From contig NZ_BAAACP010000020.1 in the NCBI RefSeq assembly GCF_039521565.1, positions 1 through 35,099 on the forward strand: a stretch of 35,099 nucleotides of DNA. Direction: 5' to 3'. The stretch is from Paraclostridium tenue (GTDB taxonomy: Bacteria > Bacillota > Clostridia > Peptostreptococcales > Peptostreptococcaceae). This document shows positions 21,391 to 27,721 of this stretch, piece by piece. The position numbers were made by a program, and so were the translations under genes. The notes under the pieces were generated by a model. That model worked only from the letters and a program-made list of their open reading frames with translations. It ran no database searches and had not been told where the DNA came from. How positions within the stretch are numbered: the first letter of the stretch is position 1; each line of letters opens with the position of its first letter.

Positions 21391-22401
21391 ATGACAAGAT
21401 TAAAATTTAGAAGAAAAGAAAAAAAATACACAGAGGTTTACAATTCTATAATATTCAATAATAAAAATCTAGAACTTACAGGTCTATATACAACAATCCA
21501 AGCTTGTATAGATTTAGAAATAAACACACAAGGTACTGATAAAGAATTTATTGTTAGTAAAAAAAACTTACAACATTTTTGTGGTTATAAAGACGATAAA
21601 TTCAAAAGAGTTTGGAACGAATTAAAAAAAGCTGGATATTTAAAGCAATATAAAATCAAAGCTGAAAACGGTAAATTTATATATGAGTATGAACTTTTAG
21701 ACGAACCTAATCTTACAACACACCACTCTTTAATTGTTAAAGATGACGGATCTATAATCCCTAATATACCTCAGAGTAAGATTAATAAATTAAAGAATGA
21801 TAGTAGCAAAATTCCAGAGGTGGAAAATCCACCCCTGGTTCCAGAGGGGGAAAATCCAGGGTCTGGTAAAACAGGGGTCTATTATAATAACTATTTAAAT
21901 AAAGTATGTATGTATGTATGTATAGCAAAAGATAACTTTTCTCTAACTAATAAAAATAAAGAATACATAGAATCGATAAAAGAAAAATTAGAACTAGATT
22001 TATTTGAACAAATAATAGTTGATGCTAAAAACAAAGGTAAAACTTTTAGATATGTAGTTGGTACAATTAACAATCTTTTAAAAGATAATATTCTAACGTT
22101 AGATGCATATTTAAAAGCTAAAGAAAACTATAAACCTAAAAAAAATAAAATTGAGAAGAAAGGATCTACTTCAACTAGAAAAACAACTACTGCACACGAA
22201 ATTAATCAAACTTATAAGAAATATGAAAAAGAAGAATTAGAAAAAAAACTTAAAGATAGTCAAAAAGGAAAATTTACTGAACCAAGGAAAAATCAATTCC
22301 ATAACTTTGAAGATTCATTAGATCAATATGACAGTGAGTTCTTTGACCAATTTGCAGCTAACGTATCAAGCAATAAGAAAACTGATGACTGGAATTGGTA
22401 A
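21391..22401 (+). CDS. Plasmid/phage replication initiator (DnaD/RepA-like)
   Basis: A 336-residue protein. Residues 1 to about 105 form a winged-helix domain with SIIFNNKNLELTGLYTTIQA, FIVSKKNLQHFCGYKDDKF and KRVWNELKKAGYLKQYKIK, the pattern of RepA_N and replisome-organiser N-termini in Firmicutes. A Pro/Gly-rich linker (residues about 135-160) is encoded by two GC-rich DNA repeats. Residues about 185-245 (EYIESIKEKLELDLFEQIIV, TFRYVVGTINNLL) look like a DnaD-type domain that recruits the helicase loader. A charged tail ends the protein. ATG 21391 follows GGGAGG at good spacing. It precedes parA/parB, so it should drive plasmid replication of the prophage. Confidence 0.82.
   Translation: MTRLKFRRKEKKYTEVYNSIIFNNKNLELTGLYTTIQACIDLEINTQGTDKEFIVSKKNLQHFCGYKDDKFKRVWNELKKAGYLKQYKIKAENGKFIYEYELLDEPNLTTHHSLIVKDDGSIIPNIPQSKINKLKNDSSKIPEVENPPLVPEGENPGSGKTGVYYNNYLNKVCMYVCIAKDNFSLTNKNKEYIESIKEKLELDLFEQIIVDAKNKGKTFRYVVGTINNLLKDNILTLDAYLKAKENYKPKKNKIEKKGSTSTRKTTTAHEINQTYKKYEKEELEKKLKDSQKGKFTEPRKNQFHNFEDSLDQYDSEFFDQFAANVSSNKKTDDWNW
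21812..21866. other. Candidate replication origin: GC-rich repeats inside the initiator gene
   Basis: Two direct repeats TTCCAGAGGTGGAAAATCCA (21812-21831) and its one-mismatch copy (21839-21858), 27 bp apart and in frame. The first is also an imperfect palindrome: CCAGAGGTGGA pairs with TCCACCCCTGG. The block is strikingly GC-rich in a gene otherwise about one quarter GC. Initiators of this type in Gram-positive plasmids and phages commonly carry their own binding sites in the middle of the gene, so this is the likely origin. Confidence 0.65.
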
Positions 22402-22422
22402 AAATATAGTAAGTTATATAAT

Positions 22423-22497
22423 TAGTCAATATATAGATTAAGCAACTAAAAGATGCTCCCTGGGAGCACCTTTTAATCTTAAACTATATATTGACTA
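22423..22497. repeat. 75-bp nested inverted repeat upstream of parA
   Basis: Outer arms 22423-22442 and 22478-22497 match in 19 of 20 positions (first 14 bp TAGTCAATATATAG perfect). The centre holds palindrome copy 1 (22448-22474). The right arm includes the -35 of the par promoter. Candidate operator, centromere or cruciform; also terminates the initiator transcript. Confidence 0.8.
22448..22474. repeat. TGCTCCC palindrome, copy 1
   Basis: Core TGCTCCC-T-GGGAGCA at 22454-22468 with AAAAG/CTTTT flanks; one mismatch in the 13-bp stem. Follows the initiator gene; T-run makes it a likely terminator as well. Confidence 0.85.
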
Positions 22498-22519
22498 TTC
22501 GTACCCAATAAGTTATAAT
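22491..22519 (+). promoter_or_regulatory. parAB promoter
   Basis: TTGACT (22491-22496), exactly 17 bases, TATAAT (22514-22519). Start near 22526. Overlap of the -35 with the right arm of the large inverted repeat suggests that a Par protein or the initiator represses it. Confidence 0.8.
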
Positions 22520-22552
22520 TAAGATATAACTAAGAAGAGGGAGTGAATTAGA

Positions 22553-23305
22553 ATGAAAAAAATCAGTATTTTAAATATAAAAGGCGGAGTTGCTAAAACA
22601 ACATCAGCTATAAATATAGCATCGATTTTAGCAGACGAAGGTAAAAAAATTTTAATTGTAGATGTAGATGCTCAATCAAATTTAACAATGGCTTTTAAAT
22701 CTTATGATATAGATAATCTTAGTGTTTCAGATGTTTTATTAAGCAAAAGTATAGATATAGAAAATGTAATAAAAGAAACTGAATATAAAAATATAGACAT
22801 ATTACCAGCAAATATTAAGTTAGCATTTACGGAAAAGAAAATACTTTTAGACGTTACTAGAAGTCAACAAAATAGACTTAAAAATATCTTAGAAAAAGTA
22901 TCAGGAAAATATGATTATTGCATAATAGATTGTCCACCAAGTTTGAATATGATAACTGTAAATGCATTAGTAGCAAGTGATGAAGTGATTGTACCTATAA
23001 AAATAGACAAGTTTGCTTTAGATGGATTAGAATATTTACTTGAAAGCATAGAAGAGATAAAAGAAGAATTTAATCCAAAGTTAAAATTTAAAGGTTGTTT
23101 TGTTACTATGGATACAGCTACAACTGTAAATAAAGAAATAAAAAAGGCTTTAAAAAGCATATTAAAAGAAAAAATGTTTGATACATCTATTAGACAAAAT
23201 GTATCAGTTACAGAAGCATCTTTCGAACAAGTTCCAGTTGTTCAATACAAGAAAAATTCAAATGCAAGTAAAGATTATAGATGTTTAGTAAAAGAGGTGT
23301 TTTAA
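22553..23305 (+). CDS. parA: ParA partition ATPase
   Basis: A 250-residue deviant-Walker ATPase. Walker A' KGGVAKTT is at residues 10-17; A' partner motif VDVDAQSNLT follows; Walker B is CIIDCPPSL. Length and absence of an N-terminal HTH match the small type Ib or Soj-like ParA of Gram-positive plasmids. ParA moves plasmid copies over the nucleoid with ParB. AGAGGGAG precedes the ATG, and ParB follows with a two-base gap. Confidence 0.95.
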   Translation: MKKISILNIKGGVAKTTSAINIASILADEGKKILIVDVDAQSNLTMAFKSYDIDNLSVSDVLLSKSIDIENVIKETEYKNIDILPANIKLAFTEKKILLDVTRSQQNRLKNILEKVSGKYDYCIIDCPPSLNMITVNALVASDEVIVPIKIDKFALDGLEYLLESIEEIKEEFNPKLKFKGCFVTMDTATTVNKEIKKALKSILKEKMFDTSIRQNVSVTEASFEQVPVVQYKKNSNASKDYRCLVKEVF

Positions 23306-23307
23306 TT

Positions 23308-24597
23308 ATGGCTAAAAAATTCAGTATAAGTGAAGGTATGTTAAGTAGCATATCAAAGAATACAGAAAAAGTCGTGACTTTAGAAGCAAAAGATAATTTT
23401 AAATTTGAATATATAGATATAGATAATATAGTCCCAAATATAAAAAACTTTTACGAAATTTCTAACATAGATGAATTAGCTGAGGATATTTCTCTCAACG
23501 GTCTTAACCACAATTTAGTGGTTAGACCTATTGAAAATAACAAATATGAGTTAATAAGTGGTGAAAGAAGATATACAGCTATAAAAAAATTGATAGATAA
23601 AGGTGAAAATCACTTAAAGTTAGTGCCATGTAAAATTAAGACATTAAATGATCTAGATGCTGAAATAGTTTTAATACAAGCAAACGCACAAAGTAGAGAA
23701 CTTACAGAATCAGATAGATTAAAGCAAATCGAAAGACTAACAGAACTTTATAATATAAAGAAAAATAAAGGTGAAAAAGTAGGGAGAATCAGGGAACGTA
23801 TTTCAGAAGATACCGGACTAAGCCCTGCTCAAGTAGGAAGATATGCAACTATAAGCAAAGGACTTATACAAGAGTTACGAGATTTATTAGATAAGGGAAA
23901 TTTAAGCATATCAAATGCTAATGAATTTGCTACTTTAAGCGAAGAAAATCAAAGAATAATTTTAGATATTATAAATAAAGAAGTTAACATAAGTAAGAAA
24001 GAAGCAAATGAATTAAAAGAAAAATTTAAAAAAATTGAAAAAGATAAAGAAGATCTCTTGAAAAAACAAAATGAATATATTGAAGATATAAAATTATTAA
24101 AACAAACTAATGAAAAAAATACTCAAATATTAAATGATGAAATAAATAAAGTAAAGTCTGAATTAAAAACTCAATTAGATTCAGAAAATAATTTCAAAGC
24201 AGAGCAATTAAAAAAATTAGAAGAAGAAAAGAAAATTTTAGAGCAAGAAAAGGAAAAACTAGAAAAGGAATTAAAAAAAGAAGGAAATATTAAAAACATA
24301 GAAAATATAGTAAATGAAAAAACTAAAGAAGTAATATCTAAATTCGAAAAAGAAAATAAAAAATTAAAACACGAATTAGGACAAAAAGAAAAAGAAAGTG
24401 AAAATTTAACTATAAATCATGAATTGAAATTAAGATTAAAAAGTGTAAGAAAAGATATGAGTAAAGTAACTGGACTATTAGCTAACAACAAAATAATAGA
24501 TGAAAGCACAATTAAAGAAGTCGAAAATTTAAAGCACGAATTAATATTTTTAAATGAACAAATTGATATATATATAAATCAAGAAAAAATTAAATAG
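23308..24597 (+). CDS. parB: ParB partition protein with long coiled coil
   Basis: A 429-residue ParB. The N-terminal ParB domain shows FEYIDIDNIVPNIKNFYEIS, IDELAEDISLNGLNHNLVVR and ELISGERRYTAIKKL (the CTP-binding GERRxxA motif), then NAQSRELTESDRLKQIERL and an HTH region (ISEDTGLSPAQVGRYATISK). Residues from about 225 are a long Lys/Glu coiled coil, unusual in length for ParB (the usual proteins are nearer 280-330 residues). ATG 23308 follows AAGAGGTG. It should bind palindromic parS; the repeated TGCTCCC palindromes nearby are candidates. Confidence 0.93.
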   Translation: MAKKFSISEGMLSSISKNTEKVVTLEAKDNFKFEYIDIDNIVPNIKNFYEISNIDELAEDISLNGLNHNLVVRPIENNKYELISGERRYTAIKKLIDKGENHLKLVPCKIKTLNDLDAEIVLIQANAQSRELTESDRLKQIERLTELYNIKKNKGEKVGRIRERISEDTGLSPAQVGRYATISKGLIQELRDLLDKGNLSISNANEFATLSEENQRIILDIINKEVNISKKEANELKEKFKKIEKDKEDLLKKQNEYIEDIKLLKQTNEKNTQILNDEINKVKSELKTQLDSENNFKAEQLKKLEEEKKILEQEKEKLEKELKKEGNIKNIENIVNEKTKEVISKFEKENKKLKHELGQKEKESENLTINHELKLRLKSVRKDMSKVTGLLANNKIIDESTIKEVENLKHELIFLNEQIDIYINQEKIK

Positions 24598-24609
24598 AAG
24601 GTTTAAAAT

Positions 24610-24807
24610 ATGAATAAAGAAATAAGAAAATTAAAAATATTATTTACCAAACCAGGAGGAAATGCTTCGAAAGGTTCTGTATCAACAAGAATCACACTGC
24701 CAGTTAAGTGGATTAAAGAACTAGGAATTACTCCTGATAATAGAGAAGTAAAAACTTCTTTTGATGGTAAAAAGATAACTATAGAACCACATAAAGATGA
24801 TGAATAA
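24610..24807 (+). CDS. AbrB/SpoVT-like small DNA-binding protein 1
   Basis: A 65-residue protein with the swapped-hairpin pattern of AbrB/MazE-type proteins: STRITLPVKWIKELGI then REVKTSFDGKKITIEP. It is related along its length to the protein at 26103-26297 (shared GGNASKG, LP, W, NREx, FDGxKI). It lies 12 bases after ParB and is probably co-transcribed. It may regulate the plasmid module or act as an antitoxin; no toxin is recognisable next to it. Confidence 0.8.
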   Translation: MNKEIRKLKILFTKPGGNASKGSVSTRITLPVKWIKELGITPDNREVKTSFDGKKITIEPHKDDE

Positions 24808-24836
24808 AAAAGATGCTCCCCGTGAGCATCTTTTTT
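24806..24836 (+). terminator. TGCTCCC palindrome, copy 2 (terminator of par operon)
   Basis: Core TGCTCCC-C-GTGAGCA at 24814-24828 (one mismatch to the consensus), outer AAAAAGA/TCTTTTTT pairing and a T-run. Lies right after the AbrB-like gene. Confidence 0.88.
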
Positions 24837-24915
24837 ATTTGAATGCTAAAAGGATTTCTAAATTTAAAATAGAAATTGTTTAATATGATATTAAAAAATT
24901 TAAAAGAGGTGTTAC

Positions 24916-25230
24916 ATGTTCAAGAAACTAAAAAAGAATGAATACAATTGGACTTTCAAATATATTAAACAATATAATGATATGGTTGCATACTATGAAA
25001 ATATATTAAATTCTAAAAATTTAAAAATAAAAGAACTAGAAAAAGAAATTAACACAATAAGATCTAGTAATAAATTTAAAATTAAGCAAAAGCAGATTCC
25101 AAATAAAGATATAGATAGAATAAAACAACTAAAAGAAGAAGGGAAAACTTATAGTTACATATCGAAAGAAACGGGTTGGAGTAAAGCAACTATAAGTAGA
25201 GTTATAAATAATAAAAATAATTTATATTAA
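24916..25230 (+). CDS. Coiled-coil protein with C-terminal helix-turn-helix
   Basis: A 104-residue protein. Residues about 20-55 are a coiled coil (YENILNSKNLKIKELEKEIN); residues about 63-100 form a resolvase-type helix-turn-helix (IDRIKQLKEEGKTYSYISKE then TGWSKATISRVINN). AAGAGGTG precedes ATG 24916. Likely a small dimeric DNA-binding protein of the plasmid module, perhaps binding one of the inverted repeats. No catalytic resolvase domain is present. Confidence 0.75.
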   Translation: MFKKLKKNEYNWTFKYIKQYNDMVAYYENILNSKNLKIKELEKEINTIRSSNKFKIKQKQIPNKDIDRIKQLKEEGKTYSYISKETGWSKATISRVINNKNNLY

Positions 25231-25257
25231 AAAGTTGCTCCCCGGGAGCACATTTTT
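25230..25257 (+). terminator. TGCTCCC palindrome, copy 3
   Basis: Core TGCTCCC-C-GGGAGCA at 25236-25250, followed by ATTTTTT. Directly after the HTH gene stop codon. Confidence 0.87.
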
Positions 25258-25258
25258 T

Positions 25259-25325
25259 AGACATGAAAGTAATACTTTCATGTCTTTTTTGGTACCGAAA
25301 TTGATGTCGGGACCAAACTTTTTTT
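25259..25325 (+). terminator. Two further hairpin terminators in tandem
   Basis: AGACATGAAAG (25259-25269) pairs with CTTTCATGTCT (25275-25285), then TTTTT. Next TTTGGTACCGA (25288-25298) pairs with TCGGGACCAAA (25307-25317), 10 of 11, followed by seven T. With copy 3 of the palindrome this makes three terminators in a row, insulating what follows. The gene-free stretch 25231-25610 holds these, the inverted repeat at 25464-25499 and a promoter. Confidence 0.8.
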
Positions 25326-25455
25326 ATTTGATTTTTCATGACATAAAACATACAGTTTTATGCCGTTTAGTATTTTCAAGGGGTTTATGGATTTATGTCA
25401 GTTACAATTAACTGCATCAACAGAAAAACTGAATTTATAAACAAAATAATATGAC

Positions 25456-25499
25456 TTATCAACAAAATTCACTAAGTTATTAACAATTTAGTGAATTTT
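25456..25499. other. DnaA-box-like pair with inverted repeat
   Basis: TTATCAACA (25456-25464) and TTATTAACA (25477-25485), 21 bp apart in the same orientation, match the DnaA box TTATCCACA in 8 and 7 of 9 positions. The second is in the loop of a perfect 12-bp inverted repeat AAAATTCACTAA/TTAGTGAATTTT (25464-25475 with 25488-25499). Possibly part of an origin, but AT-rich sequence gives such matches by chance. Confidence 0.4.
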
Positions 25500-25500
25500 A

Positions 25501-25527
25501 AAAGGTGCTCCCCGGGAGCATATTTTT
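25501..25527. repeat. TGCTCCC palindrome, copy 4
   Basis: Core TGCTCCC-C-GGGAGCA at 25506-25520, followed by a T-run. Unlike the other copies it follows no gene, lying straight after the inverted repeat at 25464-25499 and before the promoter of the membrane peptide. Confidence 0.85.
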
Positions 25528-25560
25528 TTGAAAAAAATAAGAAAAAGTTTATGGAAAGTA

Positions 25561-25589
25561 TTGACTATTGCAGTGCAATAGTATATAAT
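25561..25589 (+). promoter_or_regulatory. Promoter with operator for the small membrane peptide
   Basis: TTGACT (25561-25566), 17 bases, TATAAT (25584-25589). The spacer is filled by a perfect 19-base palindrome ACTATTGCA-G-TGCAATAGT (25564-25582), so a dimeric repressor should control this promoter. Confidence 0.78.
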
Positions 25590-25610
25590 ATAATTATAGG
25601 AGGTGAGGTA

Positions 25611-25733
25611 ATGAAGGATAAATTTGAAGAGTTTTTCGAAATACTAGACTTAATAGAAAAACTTGTAATTAAATTAATTTCCTTATTCGGTTGGATAGCA
25701 ATTTTAATTTTAACCATAAAAGGAATGTTTTAA
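25611..25733 (+). CDS. Small hydrophobic membrane peptide (40 residues)
   Basis: Acidic N-terminal half (MKDKFEEFFEILDLIEK) then a single transmembrane stretch (LVIKLISLFGWIAILILTIK). Excellent AGGAGGTGAGGTA site before ATG 25611, a consensus promoter and a terminator hairpin: a well-expressed, regulated one-gene unit. Such units on plasmids are often type I-like toxins, entry-exclusion or membrane regulators; nothing fixes which. The DNA for its C-terminus is duplicated at 25976-26015. Confidence 0.75.
   Translation: MKDKFEEFFEILDLIEKLVIKLISLFGWIAILILTIKGMF
25682..25721. repeat. 40-bp duplication, copy 1 (end of membrane peptide gene)
   Basis: 39 of 40 bases identical to 25976-26015. Encodes the LFGWIAILILTIK end of the 40-residue peptide. 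Confidence 0.85.
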
Positions 25734-25739
25734 CTAAAT

Positions 25740-25768
25740 AGGAAGGTTAGGTTGTAGCTAACCTTCCT
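25740..25768. terminator. Hairpin with GTTGTAG loop, copy 1
   Basis: AGGAAGGTTAG (25740-25750) pairs with CTAACCTTCCT (25758-25768). The loop GTTGTAG is shared with copy 2 while stem bases differ in a partly compensating way. T-run after it is weak. Confidence 0.65.
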
Positions 25769-25802
25769 TGTTAAAAAAATTAATTTATCCTTTATAATCA
25801 AT

Positions 25803-25904
25803 ATGAAAAATATTTATTTGAAACTATTTTCAAAAATTATTGTAGTAATTGGATTAATTGCCTTTTTAGTATTAGCTATAAAAGCAGTAATTGGATTGCT
25901 TTAA
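25803..25904 (+). CDS. Tiny hydrophobic peptide (33 residues)
   Basis: MKNIYLKLFSKIIVVIGLIA start, then FLVLAIKAVIGLL. Resembles the C-terminal half of the 40-residue peptide (IAxLxLxIK). No ribosome site; TATAAT at 25793-25798 is too close to give a leader, so expression is doubtful and it may be a decayed copy. An AAGGAG sits unused just after its stop. Confidence 0.4.
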   Translation: MKNIYLKLFSKIIVVIGLIAFLVLAIKAVIGLL

Positions 25905-25937
25905 GGAGATACTAATAACTTTTAATTTCCTCAAAGT

Positions 25938-25964
25938 AAAAAGGTGCTCCCTGGGAGCACCTTT
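25938..25964. repeat. TGCTCCC palindrome, copy 5
   Basis: Core TGCTCCC-T-GGGAGCA at 25945-25959, with AAAGG/CCTTT extension. Weak T-run, so a poor terminator, which argues that the palindrome has another role. Confidence 0.85.
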
Positions 25965-25975
25965 AAACCAATTTT

Positions 25976-26015
25976 CTTATTCGGTTGGATAGCAATTTTA
26001 ATCTTAACCATAAAA
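25976..26015. repeat. 40-bp duplication, copy 2 (remnant of membrane peptide gene)
   Basis: Second copy of 25682-25721, one difference. It has no start codon or ribosome site and so is a gene fragment, left after a duplication of a peptide-plus-hairpin unit. Confidence 0.8.
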
Positions 26016-26021
26016 AAATTG

Positions 26022-26054
26022 TATCAAAGTTAGGTTGTAGCTAATCTTTGATAT
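26022..26054. repeat. Hairpin with GTTGTAG loop, copy 2
   Basis: ATCAAAGTTAG pairs with CTAATCTTTGAT (one bulge) around the same GTTGTAG loop as copy 1 at 25740-25768. The TTGTAG in it may serve as -35 of the downstream promoter. Confidence 0.6.
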
Positions 26055-26063
26055 AACTATAAT
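26035..26063 (+). promoter_or_regulatory. Possible promoter of AbrB-like gene 2
   Basis: TTGTAG (26035-26040), 17 bases, TATAAT (26058-26063). The -35 lies in a hairpin loop. Moderate match. Confidence 0.5.
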
Positions 26064-26102
26064 ATCAATTTTATTATCTATATTCAAGTGGGAGGTTATT
26101 TA

Positions 26103-26297
26103 ATGGAAATCAGAAAAAGAAATGTAAGTATCTCAAAAGTAGGTGGTAATGCATCCAAGGGAGCAAAAAGAGCTAATATAGGGCTTCCTATGCCTTGGCT
26201 TGATGAAATGGGTATAGATGAAGAAAATAGAGAAATGAAAATGACTTTTGATGGGAATAAAATAATATTAGAAAAATTAGAAAAAGAAGAAAATTAA
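26103..26297 (+). CDS. AbrB/SpoVT-like small DNA-binding protein 2
   Basis: A 64-residue paralogue of the protein at 24610-24807: VGGNASKGAKRANIGLPMPW, then DEMGIDEENREMKMTFDGNK and IILEKL. GGAGG lies seven bases before ATG 26103. It ends with palindrome copy 6, as its paralogue ends with copy 2, so gene and hairpin may have been copied as a unit. Confidence 0.8.
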   Translation: MEIRKRNVSISKVGGNASKGAKRANIGLPMPWLDEMGIDEENREMKMTFDGNKIILEKLEKEEN

Positions 26298-26322
26298 AAG
26301 GTGCTCCCAGGGAGCACCTTTT
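26296..26322. terminator. TGCTCCC palindrome, copy 6
   Basis: Perfect 13-bp arms around one A: AAAAGGTGCTCCC-A-GGGAGCACCTTTT, core 26302-26316. It separates the converging AbrB-like and endolysin genes and can act on both strands. Confidence 0.88.
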
Positions 26323-26336
26323 AAAAAATAGGAAAG

Positions 26337-27122
26337 TTAAATTATTTGTAAATACTTAGAGCTGACATATCCAAGACCCTTATTGCCTTTAAATCCTTCT
26401 ATACTTATCCATCCATTTAAACAGTATTGTAAGTTCACTATATCACCATTTTTAACTTGTCCTATAACATTGTATTGAGTTCCTCTATCATATCTTACGT
26501 TTAACACATCTGCAATTACTCTAGCTTTTCTCCCTGAGTAATCTCCATTTTTAAACCCTTCGCTTGATGGTCCAGTTGTTTCTTTCCAAGTAACTCCGTT
26601 AAATTTACATATTCCTTTTGCTATTGCTTTGGCAAATTTATCTTTATTATTCATTATTAAATTATAATCTTTTTCATTAGTTATAAAACCTAACTCAACT
26701 AAGCAAGCAGGCATATTAGTTTCTCTTACAACGTGTAGATTATCTTCCTTAACTCCTCCTTCTCTCAATTGAGTATATAAACCTTCTTTTTTGATTTCTT
26801 CTAAAATACAATCTGCTAATTGTCTATATTTAAACTTATAACAGAATATTTCTAATCCGTGAGCTTTTGGATCATCTGAACTATTACAATGTATAGATAC
26901 AAAAGAATTTACTCCTAAGTTATTAGCTTTATCACTTCTTTCATTTAAAGTTAAAAATATATCTGTAGTTCTTGTATTTATATTTTTTATATCTTGTGTT
27001 TTTAAGTAATCATTTACTTTATTTGATACTTCTAAAACTATATTTTTTTCTAAGCATCCATGTAATCCTGGAGCTCCACTATCTTTACCACCATGTCCTG
27101 CATCCGTCATATTTGTTCTCAT
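26337..27122 (-). CDS. Endolysin: N-acetylmuramoyl-L-alanine amidase with SH3 domain
   Basis: A 261-residue endolysin. Residues 1 to about 175 are an Amidase_3 domain with zinc ligands His10 (DAGHGG), Glu25 (CLEKN) and His79 (SIHCNSS) and catalytic Glu143 (LVELGF). A short linker leads to a C-terminal bacterial SH3 domain (about 198-261: ARVIADVLNVRYDRGTQYNV, then GWISIEGF and GLGYVSSKYL) that binds the cell wall. It is last in the late operon after the holin genes. No signal peptide, so it depends on the holin. AGGAGG precedes the ATG. Confidence 0.95.
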   Translation of the reverse strand: MRTNMTDAGHGGKDSGAPGLHGCLEKNIVLEVSNKVNDYLKTQDIKNINTRTTDIFLTLNERSDKANNLGVNSFVSIHCNSSDDPKAHGLEIFCYKFKYRQLADCILEEIKKEGLYTQLREGGVKEDNLHVVRETNMPACLVELGFITNEKDYNLIMNNKDKFAKAIAKGICKFNGVTWKETTGPSSEGFKNGDYSGRKARVIADVLNVRYDRGTQYNVIGQVKNGDIVNLQYCLNGWISIEGFKGNKGLGYVSSKYLQII

Positions 27123-27157
27123 AATAAAATCCTCCTAAAATTATATTTTTATATTTT

Positions 27158-27204
27158 AAAAGGCAATAAAAAAAGACTATCAAAAGTCTTAGTTATTGCC
27201 TTTT
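27158..27204 (-). terminator. Nested hairpin between holin and endolysin genes
   Basis: Inner AAGACT/AGTCTT (27073-type stem at 27173-27178 with 27185-27190) is followed on the minus strand by seven T; outer arms AAAAGGCAATAA (27158-27169) and TTATTGCCTTTT (27193-27204) pair as well. Could attenuate endolysin expression. Confidence 0.6.
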
Positions 27205-27209
27205 ATCAA

Positions 27210-27698
27210 CTATTTATTTTCTGTTGGTACATAATTAGATATAGCTGTTAACTTAGTATCTAATGCATTTTTTTCTGATTTTAATTTATTATTTTCCTCT
27301 ATTAATTGAGTAGCTTGTTGTCTTAAACTTTCTTCATGTAACATAGATTTACCTTTATTGTATTCTCCAGCTATAGCTTGTCTTACTTCTTTTAATTCTT
27401 TTTCAGTTAAATGAGGAAACTTTTCTAAAAGTAATTTATCAAATGTTTTTGCTTTAGATTCAGCAAGTGTTTCTATATTATCAGTAATTCTATATTTTTC
27501 CTCAACTATATTCCAAATATTTTTTCCAACTTCAATAACTTCATTATATTTAGTAAACTTTATTTTTTGTTCTGCTGCTTCAATTTTAATTTTTATAAAT
27601 TCTCTTGCAACTTCTCCTACACTTTTTATAACTACAACTAATACACCAGCTATAGCTACTCCTAAAGCACTTAAAATTGGGTCTAAAATTTTATCCAT
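27210..27698 (-). CDS. Holin, LL-H type
   Basis: A 162-residue protein with one N-terminal transmembrane segment (ILSALGVAIAGVLVVVIKSV) and a long charged helical cytoplasmic part containing FPHLTEKELKEVRQAIAGEY, as in phage holin family 6 (LL-H). It lies between the XhlA-like gene and the endolysin. It should form the lysis lesion. Confidence 0.82.
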   Translation of the reverse strand: MDKILDPILSALGVAIAGVLVVVIKSVGEVAREFIKIKIEAAEQKIKFTKYNEVIEVGKNIWNIVEEKYRITDNIETLAESKAKTFDKLLLEKFPHLTEKELKEVRQAIAGEYNKGKSMLHEESLRQQATQLIEENNKLKSEKNALDTKLTAISNYVPTENK

Positions 27699-27721
27699 TT
27701 TTCATTCCTTCTTTCTTGATT

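Noticed and set aside
25456..25485. Firm call of a DnaA-dependent origin
   Set aside because: Only two imperfect boxes in AT-rich DNA; kept as a low-confidence note because the initiator-gene repeats are a better origin candidate.
22448..26322. CRISPR array made of the six palindromes
   Set aside because: Spacing is irregular (hundreds of bases to over 2 kb), genes lie between copies and no cas gene is present.
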